Shown: positions 11,530-23,189 of the stretch, in pieces | Layout of the letters: each line of letters begins with the position of its first letter | Numbering within the stretch: position 1 is the first letter of the stretch | Assembly: GCA_018894105.1 (NCBI GenBank) | Contig: CM032121.1 | Coordinates: 7,048,507 to 7,112,506 of the forward strand | Reading direction: 5' to 3' | Source: Jacaranda mimosifolia | Taxonomy: Eukaryota > Streptophyta > Magnoliopsida > Lamiales > Bignoniaceae | DNA: 64,000 nt | The notes under the pieces: generated by a model | The model's input: the letters and a program-made list of their open reading frames with translations, nothing else | What the model was told of the DNA's origin: nothing | Database searches by the model: none | Program-made: the position numbers and the translations under genes

Positions 11530-12414
11530 ATGTTCCCACTCAAGTTGGTGCGTTCTTTTGTTTCTGGCGATAATGTCACAAACAATCCTCTTCTTCATCG
11601 CATCCACCATGATGATGATGATGATGATGGTAATCCTGATGAGAATGATGATAATCCCATTTCAGCCCTATCAAGAAACAGAATCCCGTTGATGCTCTTC
11701 GTTCCGACTCAAGAATTGGTGAAAGACACATACAGACTGGCCTCAATCGCCAGAGCCATTGGCATGGATCTTCACCCCAACCCATCTCTCTCACACATAA
11801 TCTTCTCACGGCCATCACCATCATGCACATCATCATCATCATCCACATCGTCGTCGTCATGGGGGCCCTCACTTGCATCATCATCATCATGTTCATATTC
11901 ATGGTCATTGCCAGATGACAGCGTTCCACTGCCATTCCCCTCTTTCAGCACTGCATCCCTCTCCCACCTCCGCCTCTTTGCCAATCTCTCCAAGGGTTAC
12001 TTCAAACTGGCTTTCTTGAAAAATAATTGCAGCCCACTTGAAAAAATTGAGTCTTTGAACAATAATAATTTGCGCTGCACTTCACTTTCCCTCTTCTCTA
12101 CACGCACTGGTGAGAGGATACAGTCTATGGATGGATTTTCCAAGGCTTTGCTTGGAATGGGGTGGAACCTTTTCAAGGCTAATAGTACTAACAAAGATTC
12201 CCAAGATTCTCTTAATAGGGAAGTTTATTTGTATAGAAAGTTGGATGTGAATAGAATTTGTAATACCAAACAGCTGCCAAATGGAAATGGAGACTCAGGG
12301 GAGTGGAGTAGAGTTAGGGAGTTGAGGTTGCCCCCATTGGATTTTAGTAATGCGCCTTTGAGGATTCTGCAGTACATTCTTCTGATGACTGATGATATCT
12401 TCTACCTTGCCTAG
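11530..12414 (+). CDS. Plant protein of unknown function, 294 aa
   Basis: An uninterrupted frame from ATG 11,530 (MFPLKLVRSF) to TAG 12,412-12,414. The frame is open a few codons further upstream but only from TTG, so the ATG is preferred. I do not recognise the family. Visible features: an Asp-rich tract at residues ~26-32 encoded by GAT repeats; a well-structured stretch RIPLMLFVPTQELVKDTYRL followed by ASIARAIGMDLHP; a Ser-rich low-complexity region (residues ~95-125) encoded by TCA repeats; a segment LFSTRTGERIQSMDGFSKAL; and a hydrophobic C-terminus, APLRILQYILLMTDDIFYLA. The ordered parts and clean codon use suggest a real gene. No signal peptide or clear membrane span was found. A possible donor directly after the stop (TCAAG|TGAGTA does not fit GT exactly) leaves a 3' UTR intron open. 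Confidence 0.7.
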   Translation: MFPLKLVRSFVSGDNVTNNPLLHRIHHDDDDDDGNPDENDDNPISALSRNRIPLMLFVPTQELVKDTYRLASIARAIGMDLHPNPSLSHIIFSRPSPSCTSSSSSTSSSSWGPSLASSSSCSYSWSLPDDSVPLPFPSFSTASLSHLRLFANLSKGYFKLAFLKNNCSPLEKIESLNNNNLRCTSLSLFSTRTGERIQSMDGFSKALLGMGWNLFKANSTNKDSQDSLNREVYLYRKLDVNRICNTKQLPNGNGDSGEWSRVRELRLPPLDFSNAPLRILQYILLMTDDIFYLA

Positions 12415-15190
12415 ACTAATCAAGTGAGTACTTGGATTCTCTTTTTCATATTTGTTGTTATTCAGTTTTTCTGTTTTCTGTTTGTTGCTTCAATTAATGG
12501 TTTGTTTAGTTATTCTTCATTATTGTTTCCATTGTAAAAACTGTGGTTGATGGCAGATAGAGGCTTTAAACCTGTGAATTTTAGCCTTTTCTTAAGTGGT
12601 GAAAATATGAACCAGTGAAAATGGAACCTGTATGCTAATAATCTGGGGGTCGTGCTATTGACATTAATGAGTCCATTGATTCTTACGAACTACTTTAAAG
12701 GTACTCTGACCTACTGTTCCTTCTTCAATCTGATGACCATTCATCAATGGGATTCCTTTCACAGAATGGGTGCTTAATTGAGTCTTCATATAGATGGGAT
12801 ATGGGATCTGATTCATTTTTTGGATTCTGGACTATGTTTGTTATACCATACTATTTAATTTCATGTAACCCAATTACTAGTTGGAGGACATGAATGCATC
12901 TCACTTGTAGGGATAGACTGGTGCTAGAAAGGGGATCTACTAAGTTAGCAACTCCGTATGATCATTCTGATCAATTATTTGCGTGAAAGAGGTTCTATGG
13001 TGCTTCCAGAACTTTTCGCACCTGTGATGGCTGCTATCTTTTAGGATGTTATTGTCATCTTCAAGTGAAAGAAAACCATAACCTTGTAAAAATTTTCTTT
13101 TGGAAGCTAAATAGGATATTGCTAATCAGTTTCAAGCTTCCATCATAACCATGAAGTGTGTGAAGAAAAGAAGGTATAAAGTGCAAATAGTCATTAACGA
13201 AGACAATCGTGAATTGCAAGCATGTCAGCTGGTGATATCTAAGTCCAAATAACTCGTAATATGTTCATCAGATAATAGCTCAGATTAAAGACTTTTTCAC
13301 GTATTATAAGGCTCTCCAAATCATAGACTACTTCAAATTAAAACAAAGATGTAGCTGAAAAATATAAGTTGTGGGACTAAATGGATGTAGATCTTATCAT
13401 ATAAGACTGTAAATTAGGTGATGTCTTTCTGTTTTTAATTATTTCCTAGGCTGCCAAATGCCACATGATTCCTACACAATTTGCTTCTATGATGTATCTA
13501 TATGGTTTCTATCGGAGTGACTTTAAATGCAACCAAAAGTGATGGTTCAGATGGATTTGCACCAATCTGAAGCAATTGCATCTAGAATTTCAAGGTTCAT
13601 TTATATCAAAGTTACTAAAACCAGATTTCACAATCCTCCATCTACCCAAAAAAAAAAAAAAAAAAAACGAAAAAAGGAAGAAAAAGATTTTGAGAGCTTT
13701 GTTAACCTGATCTTCGATGCGATACCAATCAATTTTTGGCCATCCGTAAAAAAGGTTGAGCTGTTTTTCAGCACAGCTTATTTGTTATCCCAAATCGTCT
13801 AAATCTTTCATTTATATGCAGTTCTAAGCTTCCACAACTATGCCATACCGTGTTTGACAGCTTGACTTGATGCTTTTGTTGTGTGCTAATTAGAGCAGGC
13901 ATTAGTCAGTTAAACTTCAACATTAATTAAGTTGCTGAATTTCTTCCTTCTTTTCTAGTAATTGCGAGTCAGCATTCACTCTTAGTGATAACCATTGTCA
14001 TCTATTTGTTGTAATCTTCTCTTCTTGGAAGGATTAAGTTGTGTTGATGTGGATGAACTGCTTGTATATCAACATAATCCATAACCTTATATTTTAACCC
14101 GGCTGTTACCACTTGAGGACCAAAATAGACCAGTTAACTTAGTTTCCTGTTTTTGGACATCTCCATTTTTGTTATCTTTTTGGTCTGCGGTGATCATACC
14201 TTTGCCGCGATATTATGACTTATCTAATATAAGACATTAATCTACCAAAGAGACTGAAATTCATAGTACATCTTTTCTTATTTTTGACAAAAGTTGTCTA
14301 TAATTTGTTCATTTTGACCTGGAAGATCAGGAATAACAGTTATTCTCATTTGTTTTGAATCTAATTGTGGAACGAATATTGTTCTACCTTTAAAAAATAG
14401 AGTATTCTATTACATGAAGAGTTTCCTTCTGGAGAAAAATGTACTTTGCATTTGTATTTGCCAGCATACCATGCGCTTATGTCGCATATCTTTGTGCAGG
14501 AACAACTCAAGATTCCTAGCTGAAGAACTTGGCAGCATTAATCTATGTGGACGCATTCCATGGGGAAAAATTGACATAACCTTGATATCTGTTTCTATTA
14601 CAGGCGGCATCACTTGTAAATACTAAATATAGCTTTACTGTAAGTAAATTACGTCGAGCATGAATACACAGACCAGAAACTTGTAATTAAACTTTGAGGA
14701 TATGCTGTTAACTAGCAGTAGTCAGTAGTATTTGTATATATGCTCTATATAGCTGTACACTAACCAGTGAGCTTCAATGATGCATGTTTCTCTAGTTTCT
14801 GGTCATAATTGATTTACTCATTTGGCTAAATCTATTTGTATCAAGAAAAAGGCCACCAGCTATGGGCTTCAACCAAAAGAAGAGCTACGAACAAGACAAC
14901 AAACATTCTGGCCATTGGTCGTTTGGCAATGGTTGAGATGGCTTAGACAAATATTATTTGTTGATGTTCAGACAAAGCAGAAGCCTTCATTCAAAAGCAG
15001 AAAGAAACATGGTTTCATACGGTAATTAACATCTTTCACAACAAAACAATCATCGTAACCAGGTTATGCATTCACTAATTACATAAATGTAGTATAAGAA
15101 ATTACGGGATTCCTGAATTGATGAACAAATAGACAAAAACAGCTTGAACATATTCACTAGCAAGGTGGGAAAAGGTTAAAAGGGAGGAGA
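12415..15190. other. 3' flank and intergenic DNA between convergent genes
   Basis: No protein-coding gene is supported. It lies between the plus-strand unknown gene and the minus-strand RING-CH gene and probably holds both 3' untranslated regions. A good acceptor-like TTTGTGCAG near 14,500 could belong to a spliced 3' UTR. A run of about 20 A lies at 13,649-13,668. Confidence 0.55.
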
Positions 15191-18100
15191 TCACGTTGCA
15201 TGAGCACCGTGTGTTCGCGATGCCCATATCCCAAACACGAGAAACCAGAATACAAACAAGATAGCCCAGTAACGAGCAGGCCCGTACTTGATTCTTGTCA
15301 GCACAAACTGCAAATGCATGAAGAACATTTATCAGCTTAAAAATGCAATCATGGTAGGCTCTCGCTCATTAGCTTATCTAATTCATAAACATGAATACAA
15401 ATTGCCAACCTAAATAACACCATGCAATCGAAGCAATGCAAATCACAAAACAAGCTACTTTTTGAATTTTGATACTATCTCAATTTGTTATACACGTACA
15501 GCCTGCTGAAGCATAGCCTAGGTATTTTCCATCCATCTCAGCAAATGTGAGTAGACAATGGCCATAGAGAAAATTAACAAACAAACTATCAAGCAATCAC
15601 CCATATAAACTTGCATACCTTGATAGATACATCAGAGCTCATTTATAAGTATCATATTTCTTTTAATATGATGGAGAGGAGCTGAGAAATTTAGGGTCAA
15701 ATTTAGAAGTTTCAATTCTCAACAGCTCCAAAATGTCACTTCAGAAACTCGTAGAAGTGAGCCAACTTTGTAGGTTTAATACCAAGATAATTTTTGCCCT
15801 TTCTTATCTAAATAACCATAGAATTTCTTCTGTTCTATACATTCCGAACCTACGTACTGCCAGTGACAAAATCCCAAAAGCAAGGCCACCCCTAAATAAG
15901 GTTCTCCTGAATGCTTTTCTACAGATCCACATCAAATTTGCATCCTTCAGGATCTTAATATGAAGTAAAGCAATCAGATTATATCAAAATCTCTTGATCT
16001 TTTCTGGGTTTGGATAGAGGACAGAAATAAATGATTCAACTTCATCATATAGAAGCACAGAGGTCTGAGTTACCATTTGTTCCCTCATATGCAAAACAAA
16101 TTATAATATCATTCTTAAATGATTGGCCATCAAGTGTTTCCGTTACTCTTCACGGCACAGTGCATCCCATGGTAATAATAAAATCCTAATTTTCAAGATT
16201 TCTTGATCAGGGCAACTGCAGTCAATTCCTACATGATAGAGACTAACAAACGTAACTAATTCTTAATAGTGTCGTTAAGAAAATAATAAGTTAACTTACA
16301 AATCGGAAGAAAACTACAACTGTCAATGCACAGACGCCTCCAAGAAGAATATGCAGGCCATTTTTGGCTGTTTTCTGCAAAAGAAGGCAAATAGTTCCAC
16401 TTAAGTATTCATGCAGGAGAATAATGGAGAATACAAAAGGAAAACGTTGTTAAGCAGAAACCACAAACATTATCAAACACGCATGCAGTTAGGGACAACA
16501 CAACTTGCTCCCCGGCTTAAACTTTTTCATTTTTCAAGTCAAGAAGAGTTCAATTTGCATATGATAAAAGTGGGAGCTCATTTTGGCAACGAGAATTATC
16601 TCTTGGTCCTATTTATATGCTTCAAACAAGTGAAGTATGGTGTCTCTTATTTTGGTAATCTGATTATTCCCTTCTTGATGTGACAATGTGAGGGCAATGC
16701 ATACAAATGTTAGGGTGTATGGAGCGAGAGATTTTGGTATGGGAGTCAACGGTGTACAAACCAGTGAAGATAAATTAGAACAGGCAGCAGGTGTAATCTT
16801 TCGAGCATCTTTTCTGCCAGGCAAAGCAATTATAGAACAGCACTTTCTGTGCACCATTAATTACTCAAATTCAAAATCTGAGGTCTGCTATAGTAACAAA
16901 TATCAGACCTTGTCAGTGCGTCACAGTGGAAAATACAAAATCCACAACTGAGCTCCTTACACAAATAGCAAAACTGAAAAGGCACGATTTCCAGGAAAGG
17001 ACCACAGATATTAGATTTTTGACCAAATTGACTCAAAATTAAGCCTTCAGTTCACTTCTTATAGCTCAAAATACAGTTCTAAAGTTTATCCTATGCAATT
17101 AAGACCTACCACTGCACGGATATATGTCTGGCAAAATGTTTAGCACCCTTGTCTACTTGATTGCAATATCAATTTGCCAAATATAACAGAAGGTTTAATG
17201 AATTCATGCTACAAAGTGTGGTCCATATAATAAATCCCATTTGCATGGGAAAAAAGCAAAGAAAAAGTTATCTGAGCAAGTGAATCAGCTCAAATGTAAT
17301 ATGATTTTAGGCCCTAGTTGAAATAGAATGTATGTCATGATTAGCCTTCTGGAGGCTGTGTTGTGCCCACCAGGATCAGAACTTGCTGCATGCCATATGG
17401 TACCATAGCAAATACAGAACATAGATCTGTGCTGGAGACATTGCTACATTGTGTGCTTCTGACAGAAGCCACCTACATAATCGACACTTGGGAAATAATT
17501 CTGGAGTACCGTATTGCACCCATTAAGCGCCATGCTCAGGAAAGGGAGGATTATGAGGCTGCAAAAAAAAAGTCCCCCATTGGGTAGGAAAAAATAATTA
17601 TCAATGCAAATCAACTGGCTGCTGGCTATCCTGGGACATGATCTGGACAAAAATTTAGGTCTCACTTGGTTATCTTAGAGGTCACAACACCTCAAAATCG
17701 ACACTCAGGGTGTGACCTATTAACTTAATAAAGGCTGGGGTATAGGCACTTTTCTTAGCTTGTGGACGCCCTACACAGTTATAAAATAAGCTTGACCCAA
17801 AGGGTTCTTTGTTTGTGGAAATTAGTGTCTCAAGGAACTCCACAGGGTCTCTCCGGAGTGTTTGCTAACAGAGAATTTCACGAAAGGCTGACTTTTGCAA
17901 TGATAATAATCTCATTATAAATGTAAGTTGCTTCTCAGATATCCATTTTGCCTCTCACAATTCAATGTCTATTTTCAAGCAGATCAGTCGCTGACACAAT
18001 TCCTTCATGATGAAACTTGAGCTCCTCGTGGACTTAATAGAAAACCTAATATGGGTGATAACCACTGCTTGCTCGTGCCACTATGATTGCAAGGGCAAGG

Positions 18101-19329
18101 GGAAAAAAGAACCAATAGTTGGTTCAGAGCCCTACAAACTCACACAAAGAGATAACCTCTTAACACGTTCAGTAAGCACATCAACCCTAAACGCAATGAC
18201 TGACCCTTGAGAGCCTACACAGCAAATAAACCATTCTTCTGAAACCTAAAGTAGTTTAGGAGTCTTCAGCACCCTTCCACTTCTTATGGTTGAAAGATGT
18301 ACAGAAGTACATTCATGCACAATTTCATGATTTATCATAGATTACTCTATCCAACATGTAATGCTACTAGAGGAAGAATTAGTAACCCTATAAGTGTGAA
18401 ATAACAAATCAGTTTCAGGAACTAAAACCATGTGAAGCGACGGAAGGTATAGGAAGTCCAAGTACCTTTCCAACATGAGGAGCAAGGAGCCAGGCAAGAG
18501 TAACAGTCAGCAGGCCTGTAGCAAGCAAGATCCCAGTACCTTCTACAGCCCATTTAGTAGCAGTATTTTCAACAGGGGCAGCTTCTTCCATGACTGTATT
18601 AGAAGTTGAAGGTTGTCCACTGACCACCTGGGACACAGTGACAGAGTTGTTGTTATGTGGGTTAAACCACAATGAAATTTCACTTAGCCTCTGCCTCCGA
18701 ATTGCAGCAACTGCATCAGGATCTACACCAAAATTTGTCTGGGGTGGTGCAGGATTAGGTTCGCCATTGACAGTTCTTTCTCTTAATGCTTCATACTCTT
18801 GTAAAGAACCCAATACCTTCTTAAAGTCTGCAGATCTTATGTTTTTTGCAACAGATCCACAAATTTCACAGACAGTTGATCCATGGTTGATAAACCACTT
18901 AAGTGCACAAGCATAATGTGCTAAAGCAAGGTCATTTTTGCAAGCACATCCAAGCTCAACTAGCCTGTCTTGGTTGTCATCTAAGCCTAATTCTACATCA
19001 GCAGTACAAACAAAAACCTCTCCATTTGGGCTAATAAACTCAACCAAATCAGATCCCTTTAAAGTATTTCCAAGGCCAGCTTTCAAATTAGAATTCACCT
19101 CCTCATCACCACTAACGAGATTACATGGTGATGGAGAAATACCCAAGAATCCCAGGGCAACATTTCCCCTTCTATCCGGTTCAGCACAATGACAAACTCG
19201 ACAAGTTGCTGAGCCAACTTCCTTGTCTACATTGTGACATGAGCTATCATCCCTTGGTTCTTCCCTCTCAGTAGGTGAGCAAAATTTCTCACTGACCACA
19301 CCAGTTTGATGGGACCTTTCTTTCTCCAT
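15191..19329 (-). CDS. RING-CH (RINGv, MARCH-like) membrane E3 ubiquitin ligase
   Basis: Three coding exons join in frame on the minus strand: 19329-18466 (864 nt), 16374-16300 (75 nt) and 15307-15191 (117 nt with TGA), giving 351 residues. All junctions are GT-AG. I start at ATG 19,329; a splice acceptor lies two bases upstream, so the frame continuing into MYAV is intron. The zinc ligands fit C4HC3: C43, C46, C128, C130, H138, C141, C154, C157. After a Pro/Asn-rich linker there are three hydrophobic segments: one at ~260-283 (GTGILLATGLLTVTLAWLL), one in exon 2 (HILLGGVCALTVVVFF) and one in exon 3 (WAILFVFWFLVFGIW). The protein should sit in an endomembrane with the RING in the cytosol and transfer ubiquitin from E2. 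The substrate is unknown. The 81-residue spacing between the first two ligand pairs is unusually long for the domain. Confidence 0.9.
16375..18465 (-). other. Large intron of the RING-CH gene
   Basis: A 2091 nt intron with donor GTACTT at 18,465 and acceptor TTTTGCAG before 16,374. It contains only small open frames on both strands with no domain. I see no clear transposon in it. Confidence 0.8.
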
Positions 19330-20345
19330 CACTGCATACAAAATTGCACCAATAGAACAAGTTCAATACTGCTTTCAGTAATATTACTATCTCTCAACCA
19401 AATGTATCCATTGAGTTAACTCTGCCATCACATAAATCTGTGTGACGGCAAGTCCAGAGATCCAGTCCAAACAAAGTTCAGAGGCAATTCCGAATGTGCC
19501 CAGATGGTTAACCTTCTCTAGCTTGATTCTGAAGAATGATGCCTACTTACATACCATTTGAATCACAGGCAGTTCCTAAAACACAAATAATTCCGAACTT
19601 ACTGGCAATGCGTGTTGAGCAGGAACAACATCCTAATACAGAACAGGTGGAAAAGGAATTAAAGAAAAAGTTAAGAAATTCAAGGATTGAGGAGAAGAGA
19701 TCAGTTGTTAGCTTAAACAACGCATCCATATGCAATAACATCTAAAACAATTATTCCTAGAAAATCGCTTATTTTAATGAAAAAGAGAGCAGCTCCACTA
19801 CACCCTCAGCCCACCCTCCAAATAACCAGAAAATAGAAAATAGAAGGTTTCAGAAGAAAAACAAAAACCTCTTACAAATGAATACAAATTCACAATTGTC
19901 GCAGCTGGCAGCCATGATTAAGTTCTTGAAAACAATTCAAACTTTTTCCCAATATAAACTAAAATGTAAACAATAAGGCATTTTCCGAAGATATTTGATA
20001 CTGTAAACTTTCACAGTATCAAGAAAAAGTAACAGAATTCACAACAAAAACAAAGAACAAAACAAACAACTACTTGCAACAGAAAATCCAAATCTACAGA
20101 AATTCAAAAGCATTACAGCGCGTGTTTAGCAACAACATAAAAACTATAAATCAGGAAGCACGTGTCTGGTAATTTTCAAGAAAGAAACTGATGCTTCTTA
20201 CCAAACCAAAGCAAGAGCTAAATATATCGAATATTTGGATAGAAATCGCTGAAGAAACGAGCCTCAGACAATTAGTAAAGTAAATAGTGTGAAAAAGGTA
20301 TCGTGGGTGGCCAAGCAAAATCTCTCTCCCCTTCTCTCTCTCTCA
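19330..20345 (-). promoter_or_regulatory. 5' UTR, leader intron and proximal promoter of the RING-CH gene
   Basis: Acceptor TTGTATGCAG lies immediately before the start codon, so the leader is spliced. The first, non-coding exon probably lies near 20,200-20,330. The CT-rich stretch at about 20,321-20,345 is on the plus strand, that is GA-rich in the gene's sense. The exact transcription start cannot be read from sequence. Confidence 0.5.
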
Positions 20346-21565
20346 TAATTTCCAGTAGGCACTGATGCGACAGTACTATTGTCTGGGAATAATAAATGAA
20401 ATATATTTCCGTGCCTTTTTAGAGTCGTCTCACTTTACCTGTATTCTTGTTTCCACATCCTCGACTTTTTATGAATTGGCAATTTGACCACAAATATTTG
20501 AGTGTTTATAATTCTGGTACCATACTTTTCGAAGCAGCTAAAATTGTTCATACATGTTGACTCATGATTGCTGTTTTCACTGGAAAATCTTTGAGTGAAG
20601 AATAATTTATTTTTCAAGTTTGTAATGAATATGATTGAAAAAATTACATTTTTTGTCCTAAAGTTTAATTGTGTGAATTGTTAGTCCAGAGTTTATGGCA
20701 TTCAACACTTTTATATTAAATTTCATCACTTTTTTAATATTTTTAGTTCTTTGTCATTAAAATTTATGAAAAATGCCACAAACTCCATTAAATATTAATT
20801 TTTTTAATATTCTTATTTGAATTAATTACATAAACACCCTTAAGATTTGATTCATATACAAATAAATACAAAGAAATTATAATGACTCCCTAATTTTACT
20901 CTGTCTGAAATTTTTAAAGAACCATTAGCCTCCATTAGTAAATTAATGGACATCATCCAAAAATTTTATGTGAAAATTTAAAAATGTCCTACGATAATTG
21001 ATTTAATTTTTTTTAGGCAAAAATATCATTGAACCTATTTGTAATATTTTAATTTTATACCATTGGGATGTATTTTTAACATTGTTTAAATTACTCATAA
21101 TAAATCTAAATATGTTTATTATTAATAAAATTATTTAAATATTGAATAATCTTTAAGTTCAAGTTGAATTAAAAAATAAAAAATTAAAATCATAAACATA
21201 TCTAAAGCAATTTAATCAAATTTAATTACACTTATTTATTAATTAAAAATAAAAATTAAATCCATCTCTTAAAAGATATAGTTTTATAATTTTAAATTAC
21301 ATGCTTCATAGTATTAAAATAATAAATATATCTAAAATGATTTAATAATTTAAAACTAACAATATAATAATATTATTTTAACATAAGTTAAATTATTTTG
21401 AACTATATAATTTAATAATTTTAAATAAATAAAATAAGTAAGAAATTAATTATTTTGAATAGTATTAATTAATACATAATGATACTATCTAAATTAATAG
21501 TTAATAAATTAATTAAAAAATAAATAAGTATAAATTTAAAAAACAAAATAACAAAATAAGTGTTT
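20346..21565. other. AT-rich intergenic DNA
   Basis: No gene seen. From 20,640 to 21,560 the DNA is very AT-rich with many degenerate ATTTAAATA-like words. It is probably decayed transposon sequence, but I cannot name a family. Confidence 0.6.
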
Positions 21566-21960
21566 TTTTGTCCTTACACCCACCACCGGCCACCCCTCCC
21601 CACTTTCCCCACCCTTCTCCAGCTACGCAAAACCCCCAAACCCCCGCACTGGCCAGCAACCCCCTTCCCCCGCTAGCCCACAGTCGGGCTGGCCATGACC
21701 TAGTTAGGCCCTACCTAAACCACCACCACCTTCCTCCCACTCCCCGCCCAAGCTAAGCAAACATCCTAAGCCCCTTATGCTCGTTCGCTGTCCTAACCCT
21801 CGTCAGCCCACAATTAAGTTAGCCATGGCCTGGGCATGTGGCCAGGTAACCAAGCTGCCTAGTCACGGGCCATGACCCGGCATGGTCGCTGCCTAGATTC
21901 GAGTGTGGGTTTAGGGGTGGAGGTTGAGTTTATGTGTATGTGTGTGTGTGTGTGTGTGAA
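21566..21960. repeat. C-rich block with internal duplication
   Basis: Composition switches abruptly from AT-rich to C-rich on the plus strand. Two related segments, GCCCACAGTCGGGCTGGCCA (about 21,677) and GCCCACAATTAAGTTAGCCA (about 21,808), both continue into TGxCCT. The block ends in a (TG)n run at about 21,934-21,958, about 30 bp before the Helitron terminus. There is no credible protein. Confidence 0.65.
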
Positions 21961-22001
21961 CGCCCACATTTAAATATATATATACATAACTAGTGTAGGC
22001 G

Positions 22002-22020
22002 CACCACGCAAAGCGTGGTG
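22002..22020 (-). promoter_or_regulatory. Helitron 3' terminal hairpin (transposition terminator)
   Basis: A perfect 8 bp stem with a 3 nt loop, 8 nt before the CTAG end. In Helitrons this palindrome signals termination of rolling-circle strand transfer. Its perfect pairing contrasts with the decay of the coding region. Confidence 0.9.
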
Positions 22021-23185
22021 CCGTGCCCGTTGACATAATTAAAAACATGTGTTTTAAGAAATTAATGATATTTAAATATTGAATAAATTATTATAATTGT
22101 AATTATAATATAGAGGTTGTGTTTTATGAAAAAAAATGTTTTGATAAAGGTTACTTTGCAAAAAATAATTATTAATAAAATAAATTAAAAATAATTATAT
22201 TTTTTTTAAAGTGTTTTTCGCTATATATTTTTTCTTAAATCCTTTTTTTTCCTTCTATGGAACTTATTCTCTATGTTGCAGGTTTTGCAGCTATGAGTAC
22301 TGCTACGTGTATATGATGCTCAATTGGGATATAGAGATTTCATAAGGAAAATTTGCATATATATATGCATATATGTATATAGATTCTTGTTTTTGGGTAT
22401 TAGGTTTTACTAAATGAAGAAAATTAGGGGATTCTACAAAAAGAATGGAAGCAATCATTTTCCATGCTATTTATTTATAAATTCGCAAATTCAATTACTC
22501 AGTTGTTTTAGTGTGCTTTGAATCCTAGTCTACACCAAATTCCTCATATATATGACTTAATTTAAAACTTTTCTTTTTTGCTGATTTATGTTGCTGTGAT
22601 ATATGTTGATCTGAAACCATTTTTGATGATGATGATAATAATAATAAATTGAATGTCTGAAAGTATGTGAGGAAGAATGGATACACAAGGAAAATCATAT
22701 TAAAGGATGGACAGGAATGAAAATTGTTATGGTGCAACAATGCTTTTAATAAAACAACATCTAATTTTCTTAACATCAAGATTAAACTTAAAAGTTGAAA
22801 CGAAAGGAAAGAAAAGTGATATGTTAAGAACAGTTACTGAAACTTTGCTCACAAACACCTGAATCAAATATCCAGCAAATACATATTAAGAAATAAATGA
22901 TTCACAAAACTAAAGGGCATTAATATTTCTAATTTAAACATAAGGATATACTGGAAGTATTATTAACTAACTATTTAAGTAGTATATGTCTTCTTTACAT
23001 ATTTTAGTATAAAAGATCAAGAAACCACTTTATCTTGTTCCAAAATGTAGTTATATGATATAGTGATTTTACTCTCCTCATTGGAGATTAGTTTTATTTA
23101 CAGTAGATCCAAAAAAACTGGAACAAGATAATCATTTTCTTGATCATATCATATGAAAAAAACAAACAAGAGAAATCCCATGCAT
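22021..23185 (-). other. Helitron 3' non-coding region
   Basis: AT-rich DNA between the RPA1-like gene and the terminal hairpin. An open frame at 22,525-22,779 has no domain and is not called. Confidence 0.6.
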
Positions 23186-23189
23186 CTCA

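Noticed and set aside
11576..11993. Antisense frames rich in Met or Asp over the unknown gene
   Set aside because: They are shadows of GAT and TCA repeats in the plus-strand gene.
18419..18465. C-terminal extension VLGLPIPSVASHGFSS of the RING-CH protein
   Set aside because: It is read-through into an intron: a GT donor follows the codon for K288, and the next exons supply two further membrane segments in frame.
18590..19192. Plus-strand open frames over the RING-CH exon
   Set aside because: The minus-strand frame has an intact C4HC3 domain, membrane segments and correct splice joints; the plus-strand frames are its shadows.
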